64,000 nt of DNA from Arenicola marina (Eukaryota; Annelida; Polychaeta; Arenicolidae): positions 25,962,352-26,026,351 of the forward strand of contig OZ025257.1 of the NCBI GenBank assembly GCA_964019135.1, read 5' to 3'. Shown one piece after another: positions 21,590 to 31,051 of this stretch. The position numbers and the translations under genes were made by a program. A model generated the notes under the pieces. The model was not told the DNA's origin. It worked only from the letters and a program-made list of their open reading frames with translations, and searched no databases. Every line of letters starts with the position of its first letter. Positions within the stretch are counted from its first letter, which is position 1.

Positions 21590-22200
21590 ATTTGGAAATG
21601 GCACCACTGCCACCAGGACCATGGGTTAACGTCGCGATGGACCTCTATAGAGGGACCTCTTCCAACCGGAGAGCTGATACTTGTGCTGATTGACGCGTAC
21701 TCCAGGTATCCAGAAGTGGAAATACTTCCAAGCACGTCAGCAAGTGTCACAATACAGGCCTTGGAAAGGATGTTTGCCACGCCCGGCATTCCCGAAGAAA
21801 TAAAATCAGACAATGGACCGCCCTTCCAGAGCGACGAATTCAAGAGATTCGCAAAAGAAAACGAACTTTAAACATCGTCGAATAACACCAATATGGCCAG
21901 AAGCCAATGGCCAAGCGGAGAACTTTATGCGCAATCTTGAGAAGATCATCAAAACTACCCAGGTCGAAGAAAAAAACTGGAGAAGAGAGGTGTATACGTT
22001 CCTAAGCAACTACCGCGCAACACCGCACCCCCGCCCCCCTCCCCCTCCCCAGTATTGGGAAATGCCCATTCGAAGTAACCAGAAATTATGCCGTACGAAC
22101 CAAAATACCGACGAGAGTAACAATCAAACCGGACGTAGATGCGTAACGAAGAGACGCAGAGGCGAAACTCAAAATGAAAGCCTACGCCGATGAAAATCGT
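21590..22200 (+). pseudogene. gypsy integrase core and chromodomain-side fragment
   Basis: The DDE-type core is visible in pieces: PPGPWVNVAMDL, then LVLIDAYSRYPEVEILPS, then GIPEEIKSDNGPPFQSDEF and WPEANGQAENFMRNLEK. The second Asp (SDNGPPF) and the Glu (EANGQAE) are present, but stops and shifts separate them. The element cannot encode a working integrase as it stands. Confidence 0.85.
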
Positions 22201-22800
22201 CATACCACGCCCCGTCACGTCGAAGCAGGTGATACAGTCCTGTGTGAGGCAAGGAAGGAGAAATAAAGCTAGCACCATCTTCGAAGCGAAACCCTATGAT
22301 ATCGAGATGGTGAAAGGATCGCTAATCACGGCAAGGCGAAAGGAAGATGACAGGAAAGTCACCCAAAACACCTTGTTCTTCAAGAGGATAAGCGACTCGA
22401 TGGACGGACTGGCGCCGGACACCGCTACATCGAAACGAAGCCTTGACATTGTCCCAGAGGGAGAGGAGGAGGCGGACGGAAGTCACGTCACGGACGACAC
22501 TACACCAACCAGCGATGCACGTACTTCAGATCCACCCCGATCAAGCTTAACCTGCATATACTCGTTATTGTTTAAGTACATACCTAGCAAACAAGGCATG
22601 CTTTTCGTTCGTTTCAGATCAAACCCTAGAGACATTTGTTATGTTACTTTAAACTTAACGGACGTTCAACGTTACTCCGAAATAGGGGAGGATTGTAGCG
22701 TTTAAGGGTTACAGGTGGGAGACCTGAAGACGAAGAACACAACAATGCATTGCACATTGTGTGTTGAGTTATTTCTTCAATAACAAACACTATTTTGGCG

Positions 22801-23707
22801 ACGAGGATATAGTAATCCGGGTCCAAAAATATACTGCCAGTAAAATATTCTTTCCCCGGTTAGATAATTGCTCAGTGTTACAATAGATCTCAGTTCCAAA
22901 CAGGTGAGCTCCCTGAGCCGCCATCGAACAATACATGGGATATCCGAGAGTCCGACCAGTTAATGCGAAACGGGTGTGGTGGGGGGAGGGGGGGGGTCAG
23001 GCTTAATGGAATTTGGGCATCAATGTGACACATAAATATTTGATGAGTCTCTAATGTTAGCAGCCCCCTCCCCCCCCCCATCATATTCTAATCTGTCTGA
23101 CCCTAGATATAACATATTCAAGGTGTTAATGCACAGATAAGTACCGTAGCCTATTGACCGTATTGAGACTGTTATTTAAAATGATGTTTTTTTTATATGG
23201 ATGGTAACAAACCTTATTTCCCGATGTGGCCCTTCGCACAGATATATTTGTTCCGCAGCTCCGGAAGATCAATTCATGCGACCTGCCAGTTTGCTTTACA
23301 TTTAGATTTTGTTGCGATAGTAACTGTAATTTGCAGTTATTACTGGTTCATTAAGTAATGAAACATGTAAAGTTTAATCGCTTGAATAAAATAATTGACT
23401 AATGTTATCTTATGTCAGGTCACATACGCTTACAGCTTATAACTTTCTCGTACGCATGTGGCGAATGTTTGTATTTAAAGTCCATGGTGCGGATTGGGGG
23501 GTAACTTTGGTTATTTGTGAAGCATTTTGGTAACTATTCAATATATTTAAATTTTTATATTTTTATCTCCAACATAAAAGGCGAAAAAAAAAATATTTTC
23601 AATACTTTGCCGCTTCGGCCTCAAAACGTGAGGGGATTCCGGGGATTCCCGCGTGACGCGGGTCGAGGCACTCGTTTGGGGAAGCCCTATTAAGAGGCCA
23701 TGTCAAC
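22801..23707. other. Intergenic stretch with G/C homopolymer runs
   Basis: A G-rich run at 22979-22998 and a C-rich run at 23064-23080, with AT-rich sequence to 23600. No gene is supported. Confidence 0.5.
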
Positions 23708-23983
23708 ATGGCTGCGACAAGGATCAGTTCCGACGATTCAGATTCATTCGAAACGAATAGCGACAGTGAGTCTCATTCATACGATTATTTAATGAAAACC
23801 ACGGTATCAGGGGTGTTATCGTTCATGTTTGAGCCCCCTCGCCAACACAAAACGGCGACTGGGAAGGAAGATGTCGGCCCAAACACGCTGGCACCAACTG
23901 TGGCAGATTCCCGGGGCCCTGGCCCAGAACGTGTTGGGAACATCGCATGGTGGGTTAAATCTACACGGGCGCTCGGTTCATGG
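23708..23983 (+). CDS. Hypothetical acidic/Ser-rich protein, first exon or remnant
   Basis: The ATG after a GC-rich patch opens MAATRISSDDSDSFETNSD, then SGVLSFMFEPPRQ. An acidic Ser-rich N terminus followed by a short F/Y-MFEP motif is common in the many transposon-linked or P2X7-tail-like proteins of marine invertebrates. I do not recognise a specific family. The frame runs into a MITE at 23992, so the natural end is lost or lies upstream of it. Confidence 0.35.
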
Positions 23984-23991
23984 AGTGGAAG

Positions 23992-24123
23992 CACAGGCAC
24001 AGTAAATCAGTGAAGGGAGTGCGGGGGGGGGCCACAACGTATACTAAACACAAGTTTAGTATACGTTGTGGGGCCCCCTATCCCACCCCCCCCCCCGCCC
24101 TCCACTGATTTACTGTGCCTGTG
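23992..24123. mobile_element. hAT-like fold-back MITE with 8-bp target duplication
   Basis: The ends are CACAGGCACAGTAAATCAGTG and its complement. The arms are about 60 bp with only a few unpaired bases (centre aaacacaagttt). The 8-base sequence agtggaag flanks both sides (23984-23991 and 24124-24131), as expected for a hAT-type target duplication. A related element lies at 35574-35701. Confidence 0.9.
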
Positions 24124-24131
24124 AGTGGAAG

Positions 24132-24800
24132 TCCCGCAGCCTGTGTTAATGTACATATTAGTGTATATATAGTATAGTAATATGTAGAAATACACTATAT
24201 ATAACAAGTTATTGTTATATAACACAGGGGCTGATCTAGTGCCAAGTTTGTGGTGTCATCGAAACTTGCAACAGGGAGGGGGGCTATAAACAAAATTGCG
24301 ATTACGGGTGAGGGGGTCCACCAATTATTTTAGAACAGGGGGGGGGGGAGTGTGAACGTTTTACATAGCATTTTTCCTGGAACATTTTTTTCCCACCGAC
24401 ACACACACACCCTTAATGGAGGAACCTTGTTGAGTGCCCCGCAACCCGGAACATATACCGTCCTGTTCTCGCAAATAGTACGTTTATATTACCTTGATTT
24501 TAAAAGAGATATTGTGGGCCTGCTCAGAGGCATTATACCTAATAGCCCCTTCAGGATCCGCGCCATTCATTTATCACCGCCCAATCCTATGTAATCCTTG
24601 AACAGACCAAGGCCTATGCACGAAAATTCTCCCCAGGTCGACATATTTTCTATTTTACGCCTACTGGGCCCTTCTCAACGCTAAACCCCAATACGGCATA
24701 ACAATCAGACTATGTGCAGAAGAACGACCGTTTAGTAGGACATATATTCCCCTGCCCAGCTAGAACACGGAAGGGAAAACGAAACCCGAAGTGCCAACGT
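24132..24800. other. Intergenic stretch, no supported gene
   Basis: TA-rich sequence at 24145-24225, G runs at 24340, and nothing recognisable otherwise. Confidence 0.5.
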
Positions 24801-24811
24801 GCGAGAATGTT

Positions 24812-24885
24812 TCTGTGGCGCTTTGGTTCAGTGCTCGCCTCGCACGCAGCGGGCTGGGGTTCGATCCCCGAGGATGCCGATTTAA
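24812..24885 (+). mobile_element. tRNA-like sequence, probable SINE head
   Basis: Box A-like ctttggttcagtg and box B ggggttcgatcccc, with a stable T-arm. The acceptor arm pairs poorly, so a functional tRNA is unlikely. Confidence 0.5.
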
Positions 24886-25184
24886 GTTTTTTCGTGAATT
24901 CAAAGATAATATTAAATTTACACACGCGGGATCTCTGTCCCCGCAATTTTGCAAACAATTTTTTTTTTTTACAATTTACACCGATCTGTGTAACAATATT
25001 TAAACCCAACCCTAAATCAGGTCTAAACGCCCGGACTGCCTTCAAGAGTGGCAGCAGACAGTAGATTTAGATTAAGTCTATATTTAGTTGCATGGACACA
25101 TTGATGATGCGCTCATCCTTATAAAATTGAAGTAACCAGATTTAGATATACAGTATATTATATATTTGTTTAATTCTAATAAGT

Positions 25185-25424
25185 TTACTTAAACTCCGCC
25201 AAAACCTGCCCGGCATAGTCGTAGGAATCCGCGGTGAAATGAGCTTCGCAGATGACTGCATGTGAATTGGGTGATGGAGTCTCAAAATCGGGCCGTTTCG
25301 TTTTCACAAACTTGACCCATGCAGGCTTATATTTTTTACTGTTGATCTGATTCGGGAACAAATGCACCGTGTGTCCAGTTAAATAAGAATTCCCACAACC
25401 ATACACCACACAACGCTTCACCAT
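25185..25424 (-). CDS. THAP-domain fragment (C2CH zinc finger)
   Basis: 79 codons from the ATG: MVKRCVVYGCGNS opens with C-x4-C, followed by HLFPNQ, PAWVKFV (the conserved Trp) and ICEAHFTADSY (C-x2-H). This is the THAP DNA-binding module found in THAP proteins and in P-element or Kolobok transposases. The usual C-terminal AVP-x-x-F box is absent: a stop follows AEFK, although aagtaaac there could be a splice donor. A partial copy lies at 25697-25755. Confidence 0.75.
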   Translation of the reverse strand: MVKRCVVYGCGNSYLTGHTVHLFPNQINSKKYKPAWVKFVKTKRPDFETPSPNSHAVICEAHFTADSYDYAGQVLAEFK

Positions 25425-25696
25425 TCTGACAAGTTTTTATGCCACAGACGCAGCCTGTGTTGCATGTAGGTCAACATGCATGTAAGGTTAAAGAAACGTC
25501 TGCCTCGGTGTCCAGAGGGTGACTTGAGTGACGTTACAGAATCCAGACACGGCCGATGGCCGAGGAACAGATACCCCCCCCACCCCCCCTCCCTTCTATG
25601 GCTTATGGTAAACCTTGGCCAAAATCGGACAGGACCCGTTCATTCTACAGCCATAGAACTAGGGCTTGGACCTATGCTTGTGTGATTTTCTTTTAT

Positions 25697-25755
25697 TGAC
25701 CGATTAGGGAACAAATGCACTGTGTGTACAGTTAAGTAAGAGTTTCCATTGACCA
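25697..25755 (-). pseudogene. Partial duplicate of the THAP exon
   Basis: About 55 bases (gggaacaaatgcactgtgtg, then cagttaagtaagag) match 25350-25395 of the THAP exon with few changes. It is too short to code for a domain. Confidence 0.65.
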
Positions 25756-26395
25756 GTATTTAAACCCCCACCACAAGTGATGACCACCAGCGAGCCGTTC
25801 ATAACAATGCGTTAGTAGGTAAACCGACGCGGTGTACGAGCAGCGTGCGGGCGGGGTGCCTCGAGTGACGTCACAAGGACTGAAACTCGCAATGTAAACA
25901 AAAGCACGTGTTTTCACCGCGCAGCGGGACAACCCACGAAACGCCAGTTTTGAATTGAAAAAAATAATACTTCCCCGCTTTGATAATTTTTTTGATGGAC
26001 ATATATGGGGAGATTAAGCATTAATCTATCAATGTCCACTGATGAATTAAGGTTTTAATTAGTAGCACCTTGCACTTTAAGATGAGTTAAGATAAAATTG
26101 TATTGAAAGTTGGTACAGACGTTTGAAAAGGATAAGCTTAGCACTTGCGTGCTATCTTCCTGTTTCGCTTCAACCACCAAACATATTCCTTAAAGATTGA
26201 AATATACGAGCTGATGACGTTGGTTCGTGTACAGACCGCAATTTTTGCATCAAAATTTGCAAGCGATCAGGTTGTTTTCAGGGCTGCTTAAAAATGTAAC
26301 AGAACTTGCTTTCTCCGTTATCCTATAATTTGGTACACAACACTAGCAGCAAAAATAACGAACCGCGCAGCGCTAAAGCCCTGCCACCAATTCGA
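25756..26395. other. Intergenic stretch
   Basis: No recognised element or gene. Confidence 0.45.
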
Positions 26396-26399
26396 CTGG

Positions 26400-27395
26400 C
26401 AAGCTCGACTATAGGGCTATAAAGTCTCGTTCGCCTTGACTTCCGGTTTACTCATTTTGGGGACAAACAAACGAAGCACGTGTTCGGAACGAGTTTAGAA
26501 TCTTTGCGCACACTGGTATCCTGACTATCTGTGACGTAGGCGTGACGTGTATGTTACGCAAAGAGAGAGACTGGGAACCAGACTACCTGCGCAAAAGCCA
26601 GGCGCCGAGGGGTGGGTCCATTGCGGAGGGCCTAGCGCTATGATTAAGAATATTTAAGAAACATAGCTTCACAAAACGGATACATGACATATTTTTTATT
26701 CCTTTGCGCCATCACAATGACGAATATTTGTTACGACGGGACAATACGACTGAGAAACCAACGTTTTTTTCAATTTCCTACGAAAACGAGGCATTATGAT
26801 GTCACACGGATTCTCTCCGGTGATAACGTTGGCGCAACGCTTCAAACAGAAAACTTACAAAAATGAAGAAACTTGGTCTTTTCGTGATCCAAAAGTGATA
26901 CGAAAACATCCAACTGGTCTTATTTTATCTTTACCATGTGGTTTAATGACGCACCCGTGTGTTGTTACTCTATGCACTGCACATTTTGACAGCGGAATGG
27001 TTAAGTCGATCACTTGCTCTCGCCATTTTTGTTACCGCGGAGGCACGCGAAACTCTGTGACGTCACTCGCTATTAAGTGAACTTGCGAATACCCGGGTGC
27101 AGGGCTAAATTTAGAAGGTTATTTTTAGCTTTCGAGCGTTTTGAAGACGGATTGTTCCTTGTATATTCCCAAAGTTCTGCGCTTCATCGCCTCCAAATAT
27201 TTTAACGTATATCTCCCATAGACATGTTTAGTGAAATGGTACTCATAGTCTTTAGAATGAACCTGGAAAGAAATTGACTTATAGCTGCCTATACTTCAAC
27301 ATGGAGCACGTGTGTTTGTTTGTCCCAAAAACTGAGGTCTCGCGGCCCGATCGCGAGAACTGTATAGCCCTATAAAGCCAGACTTCACAAGCTCG
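26400..27395. mobile_element. About 1-kb element with 80-90-bp imperfect inverted ends
   Basis: The left end (26404-26487: tatagggctata, ttttggggacaaacaaac, cacgtg) is repeated in reverse at 27305-27385 (cacgtg, gtttgtttgtcccaaaa, tatagccctata). The interior has no recognised transposase. It is probably a non-autonomous DNA transposon. Confidence 0.65.
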
Positions 27396-27479
27396 CCGAA
27401 CGTCGAGGTCGGTTAGAGAGGGAGCACATGACGGCAACCTATGGCCTGCGCGTCATTTAAATGGCCCAGACACACTGCG

Positions 27480-27800
27480 TTATTCGTTCACTTCGTACAT
27501 TACTAGCCGACGTCTAGCGCTGTTTGCGCATGTAACGTTAGTCCGTTTAACTGCAAAATTGGATACTGCAGTAACCGATGCCTGGCGCTGTTTCCGCATG
27601 TAGCGCTTAACTATAAAGTTGGATACTGCAGTAACCGATGTCTAGCGCTGTTCCCGCAGTCGACAGCTTGTTGACTATGCGGGAAAAAGCGATAAACACC
27701 CAGCGACATGGTTGACACATCCAAGGCGGCTGCGAAAAGCGATAAGCACCCAGCGACATCGTTGACACATCCAAGGCGGCTGGTGGTGCATGCAGTGGGT
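27480..27800. repeat. Two adjacent short tandem duplications
   Basis: About three 65-bp units (ctagcgctgtttgcgcatgt, then gttggatactgcagtaaccg) are followed by two 52-bp units (agcgataaacacccagcgac, then acacatccaaggcggctg). They sit upstream of a gacagacagacgaacagc tail, which resembles the 3' end of a retroposon. Confidence 0.8.
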
Positions 27801-28225
27801 GCATCGGGTGCATAGGTGCATAGGTGCATAGGGACAGACAGACGAACAGCTTCATTAGTATAGATTTCGATGGGTGTATTCTGAAGCGAAGCCCTCCTCC
27901 GTGAGTGGGAAAGAGTTAATGCGCGGCCGGGTTAATGCGAGGCCACGGCGCACGTGGACCACACGCGGAACCTCCTCTCAAATTGCACCGGATATAGGTT
28001 TCGGCCGGATATCCAGAAGACTGTGTGTAAGCTTTGTTTTGAGAAGGCGCGGAGAAAGGTCTCTTCTATTCTCAAAGCTGGGCGCACTGTCACCTAACAC
28101 GCTTGGTGAGTATGCAGTCAAGTTAAAAGGTAGATGTTGGGGAGTTACATCGGTATAGTCTCGGGCTGTTTATTGTCTCGATCTTAATTGCTAATGAGAC
28201 CAGAACTTTCGTGTACTTCCTAGCC

Positions 28226-28271
28226 AGGCCTGGCTCGCTCTAAGGAGATCTCCTTAGAGTGAGCCAGGCCT
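28226..28271. repeat. 46-bp near-perfect palindrome without a loop
   Basis: aggcctggctcgctctaagg continues through a centre gagatctc to ccttagagtgagccaggcct. There is a single mismatch between the arms. Confidence 0.92.
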
Positions 28272-30640
28272 AGTTATGTATGTGACAGGCTGTAGTTTTA
28301 TTTATTATTGCCGCTTTGGCGCACCATAGCGCTGCCAGTTAATGTGTTTATATGTTTAAATAGCTCATGTTAAACTCACGTCACGTCACGTGTGCAGTCT
28401 TGCTGGACACAGGTAATCTTGGCGGCAAAGCCGAAACAGACACAAAGAACTGAACTGCCGTCCAGGCAGGACGTATTATTGTCAACTTATTGAATTGCAC
28501 GTGTATCCGTCACGGGACCCTATAGGTTGGTTTTGAATAGCTTAAAATGCATATATTGTAGTAATGAATGACATTTAAGTGTGGTTTGAGTGATATATTA
28601 TAGAATTGTTTATGTGCGTATGTGATAATGATGGATATTTGTATTTTGTAAAGCATGGTTAACGAATGATTAATGCCGGCATGTGTATGAATGAATAATG
28701 AATGATATAAGAATGATTATTGAATGTAACAATGTAATATGAATATGTATACGCAAAGCGTTGAGACGGTATTATTAGTCCTTGTGGCGCTGTTGCCAGA
28801 TTCTCTAACGGAGCTACATTAATATATTTGTATTATTATTTTCATTATTCTGCCCGTAGGTGGAGCTGTATCCGTTCATTGTCCTGAATAAATACACAAG
28901 ACTTACACCGTGTGAACTGATTATTCCCACTACCACCGGACGGGGAACACATCCCCCAGGCCGGGTTACATGGAGCCCGACAATCAGTCGACCTAAAAGT
29001 GATACTGTAGTTGTAAATAAACTTAAGCAATAACAAACGATGACAAGAAAGCCACAGGAATCGAAAGCTTTCGGAAATCGCGGGCGTCCGAGAGCCGGAC
29101 AGAACACGGTATCCGGATGGCACAAATTTCCCTTCTTTCGATCGCTAACCGTCCAAAAAGGATTATGGTAAATAAGATCAGAACCAATTTTTTTTTGGTT
29201 ATAGCGAGCGCGAGCGAGCTCTTAAAGTAACATGCATGCGTATTCAAATTCCATTTCAAGCATGGGCTTAGGACTTTCATTTCGCGTAACAGCCCCCCTG
29301 AGACGTTTTCGGATTCGGAGTAAATACCAGCTGTACATAAATATATTCAAGCAAAGAGAGGTCGAAGCCTGTTGTGTCATGTCTTTAATAATTAAATCAG
29401 CTGCACCACAAAATTAACCAATACATTTTTCAATGTTAACACTGGATGTATACTTCAAATTAAAGTTAATTTCTAAGCGACTCGCTAAATGTCTGTTGCC
29501 AAGCAGAGCGCTCTTGGTGACCGCCCATCGGCTGCTGTCATAGTGAGTAGTTGTGACGTCAAAATGTCATAAACATGACGTCACAATGGGAGTTCCTAAG
29601 CAACCGAATGATATGCCACAAACACGTGCATGGTATACGTCATCCCGCCAAAGATATTCTTTATGGCAAGCCAAAGTGAGAATTATTTTGAATATTAATC
29701 TAGAGGTATCCCCTCGGAATATCTGAATTAATAAATATACGCTCGTATTTTTTAGGTAGCACCCATCCATATTATTTAGGTTCCATCAATACTCTTTATA
29801 TTTATTCTTTCCCTTTCTGACAAATCAAGTAATGAACTGATAATGTTAGTTGTATATTCAGTTTTATTGCCGCGGCCATGGCGCGCGGTTGACGTATGTA
29901 TAGTATGGCAATGTATGGTAAGCCAAACATATAATTTTTATCTTAAAATTAATTATTATTTTCTTTTGTCTCTTATTCTTTCTTTTGTTTTCTGCTTATA
30001 CGTTACCATTATAGTTCGCTAGAGCTCGCTAATATGTTGCTTTCCGGTAAATGGTTGTGGATGCATGCTGACCCAGTTTTAGGGCCAAAATGATTATACC
30101 GCTTCAAATACGTATATGCAACTTAAAAAATGCAGTTTACAGTAGATGGTAAAATAAACCAACTATGGTAACCAAGTATCTTCTTACATATTATAGGAGA
30201 TAAAGGGGTTCAAGTTTTTATTATGACTTACAAAAAAAATCATTATGTACTAACTTGTGTGTACATGGCAGATATAGATAATTGACTGGCATTTCAGAGA
30301 GAGGTTGAAAGACTGATATGGCTTCTGCATCTGATTCGTTATCCCCTGGAAGAGCTATCTTTGCCCAGCTTAACCTCCATGCAAAGGTGTCTAGAGACTT
30401 TTATTTTACACTGATTACATACAGGTAATCCCTTTATCCTTGGCAGCATACAGACAAGCTGAGTTATGTTATGACTATAATATGACCTTCTCTCCTATAC
30501 GATGTAGACACACTGAGGTATGTTAGCAAAACGTCTTCATCCTCCGCATCCTGGTGATTTACCTGGACTTGTCCATACCTTGTGTAGATATGGTGAGGTA
30601 TGTTAACACTTGAAAGTGTCTCCTTGGCAGCTTACTCCGG
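28272..30640. other. Intergenic or 5' region of PLC-gamma copy 2; no gene supported
   Basis: AT-rich sequence. A 45-base block at about 29250-29294 repeats, in reverse, the sequence around the TMEM186-like stop (18790-18836). Any 5' UTR exon or promoter of the downstream gene could lie here, but I cannot place it. Confidence 0.45.
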
Positions 30641-30644
30641 TGAG

Positions 30645-30720
30645 CCTCCATAGCTCAGCTGGTAAGCGGGATAAGCTCCAGATCACGGAACGTCTGGCAC
30701 TTGCATCTGAGGAATATTTC
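30645..30720 (+). mobile_element. tRNA-like SINE fragment
   Basis: gcctccatagctcagctggtaagcg gives a box A, but no clear box B follows. Confidence 0.4.
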
Positions 30721-30840
30721 ATCGTAACCAATTTCATTGTGTTGTGGGGTTTCTGTGGTCCAATTTAGTCTTTACTGTGTATAAAAGCCACCTAAAACAC
30801 AACCTTTTCATCTCTGGCAGCAAGCTGAGCCTCTGCCGTG

Positions 30841-31051
30841 ATGAGTGGTGGTGGGACTACCAATGGGGGCCTTCAGGCACCTCACCAGGTGGTGGTGGTG
30901 GATATGATGAGGGCTCTCGAGGAAGGCATTAAGCTGACCCACGTTTACAACAAGCGACGCCCAGAGAGACGGATGTTCCGCATCAAGCTGGAGACCAGGC
31001 AATTGATGTGGAGTCGCAACATCGGCGGAGGCGGTCGACCAGAGGGAATTG
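30841..31051 (+). CDS. PLCG: PLC-gamma copy 2 exon 1 (start codon, PH domain)
   Basis: ATG at 30841 starts [17 protein letters not shown] pyrimidine tract and ctctggcag end at 30820, so a non-coding upstream exon probably splices in 20 bases before the ATG. It encodes [18 protein letters not shown] and [17 protein letters not shown], the start of the PH domain. It ends in phase 1 at gtaagt. Confidence 0.92.

Larger units (their letters stand above)
20261..22800 (+). mobile_element. Degenerate Ty3/gypsy LTR retrotransposon
   Basis: Plus-strand fragments follow gypsy order: gag-like (20261-20640), RNase H (about 21055-21330) and integrase core (about 21590-22040). The protease and reverse transcriptase are missing between 20950 and 21050, where a SINE 3' fragment sits instead. 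Frames are broken by stops and shifts. At the right end, a purine-rich aataggggagg (about 22681-22690) precedes tgtagcg, typical of a polypurine tract and LTR start. The sequence ttggcgacgagg at about 22795 resembles a gypsy primer-site region. I could not confirm paired LTRs. Confidence 0.8.

Noticed and set aside
24812-24885. Genuine tRNA gene
   Set aside because: Good T-arm only; the acceptor and anticodon arms do not pair well.
28814-29280. Overlapping minus-strand frames of 85-103 codons
   Set aside because: No domain, biased composition or splice signals; likely chance frames.
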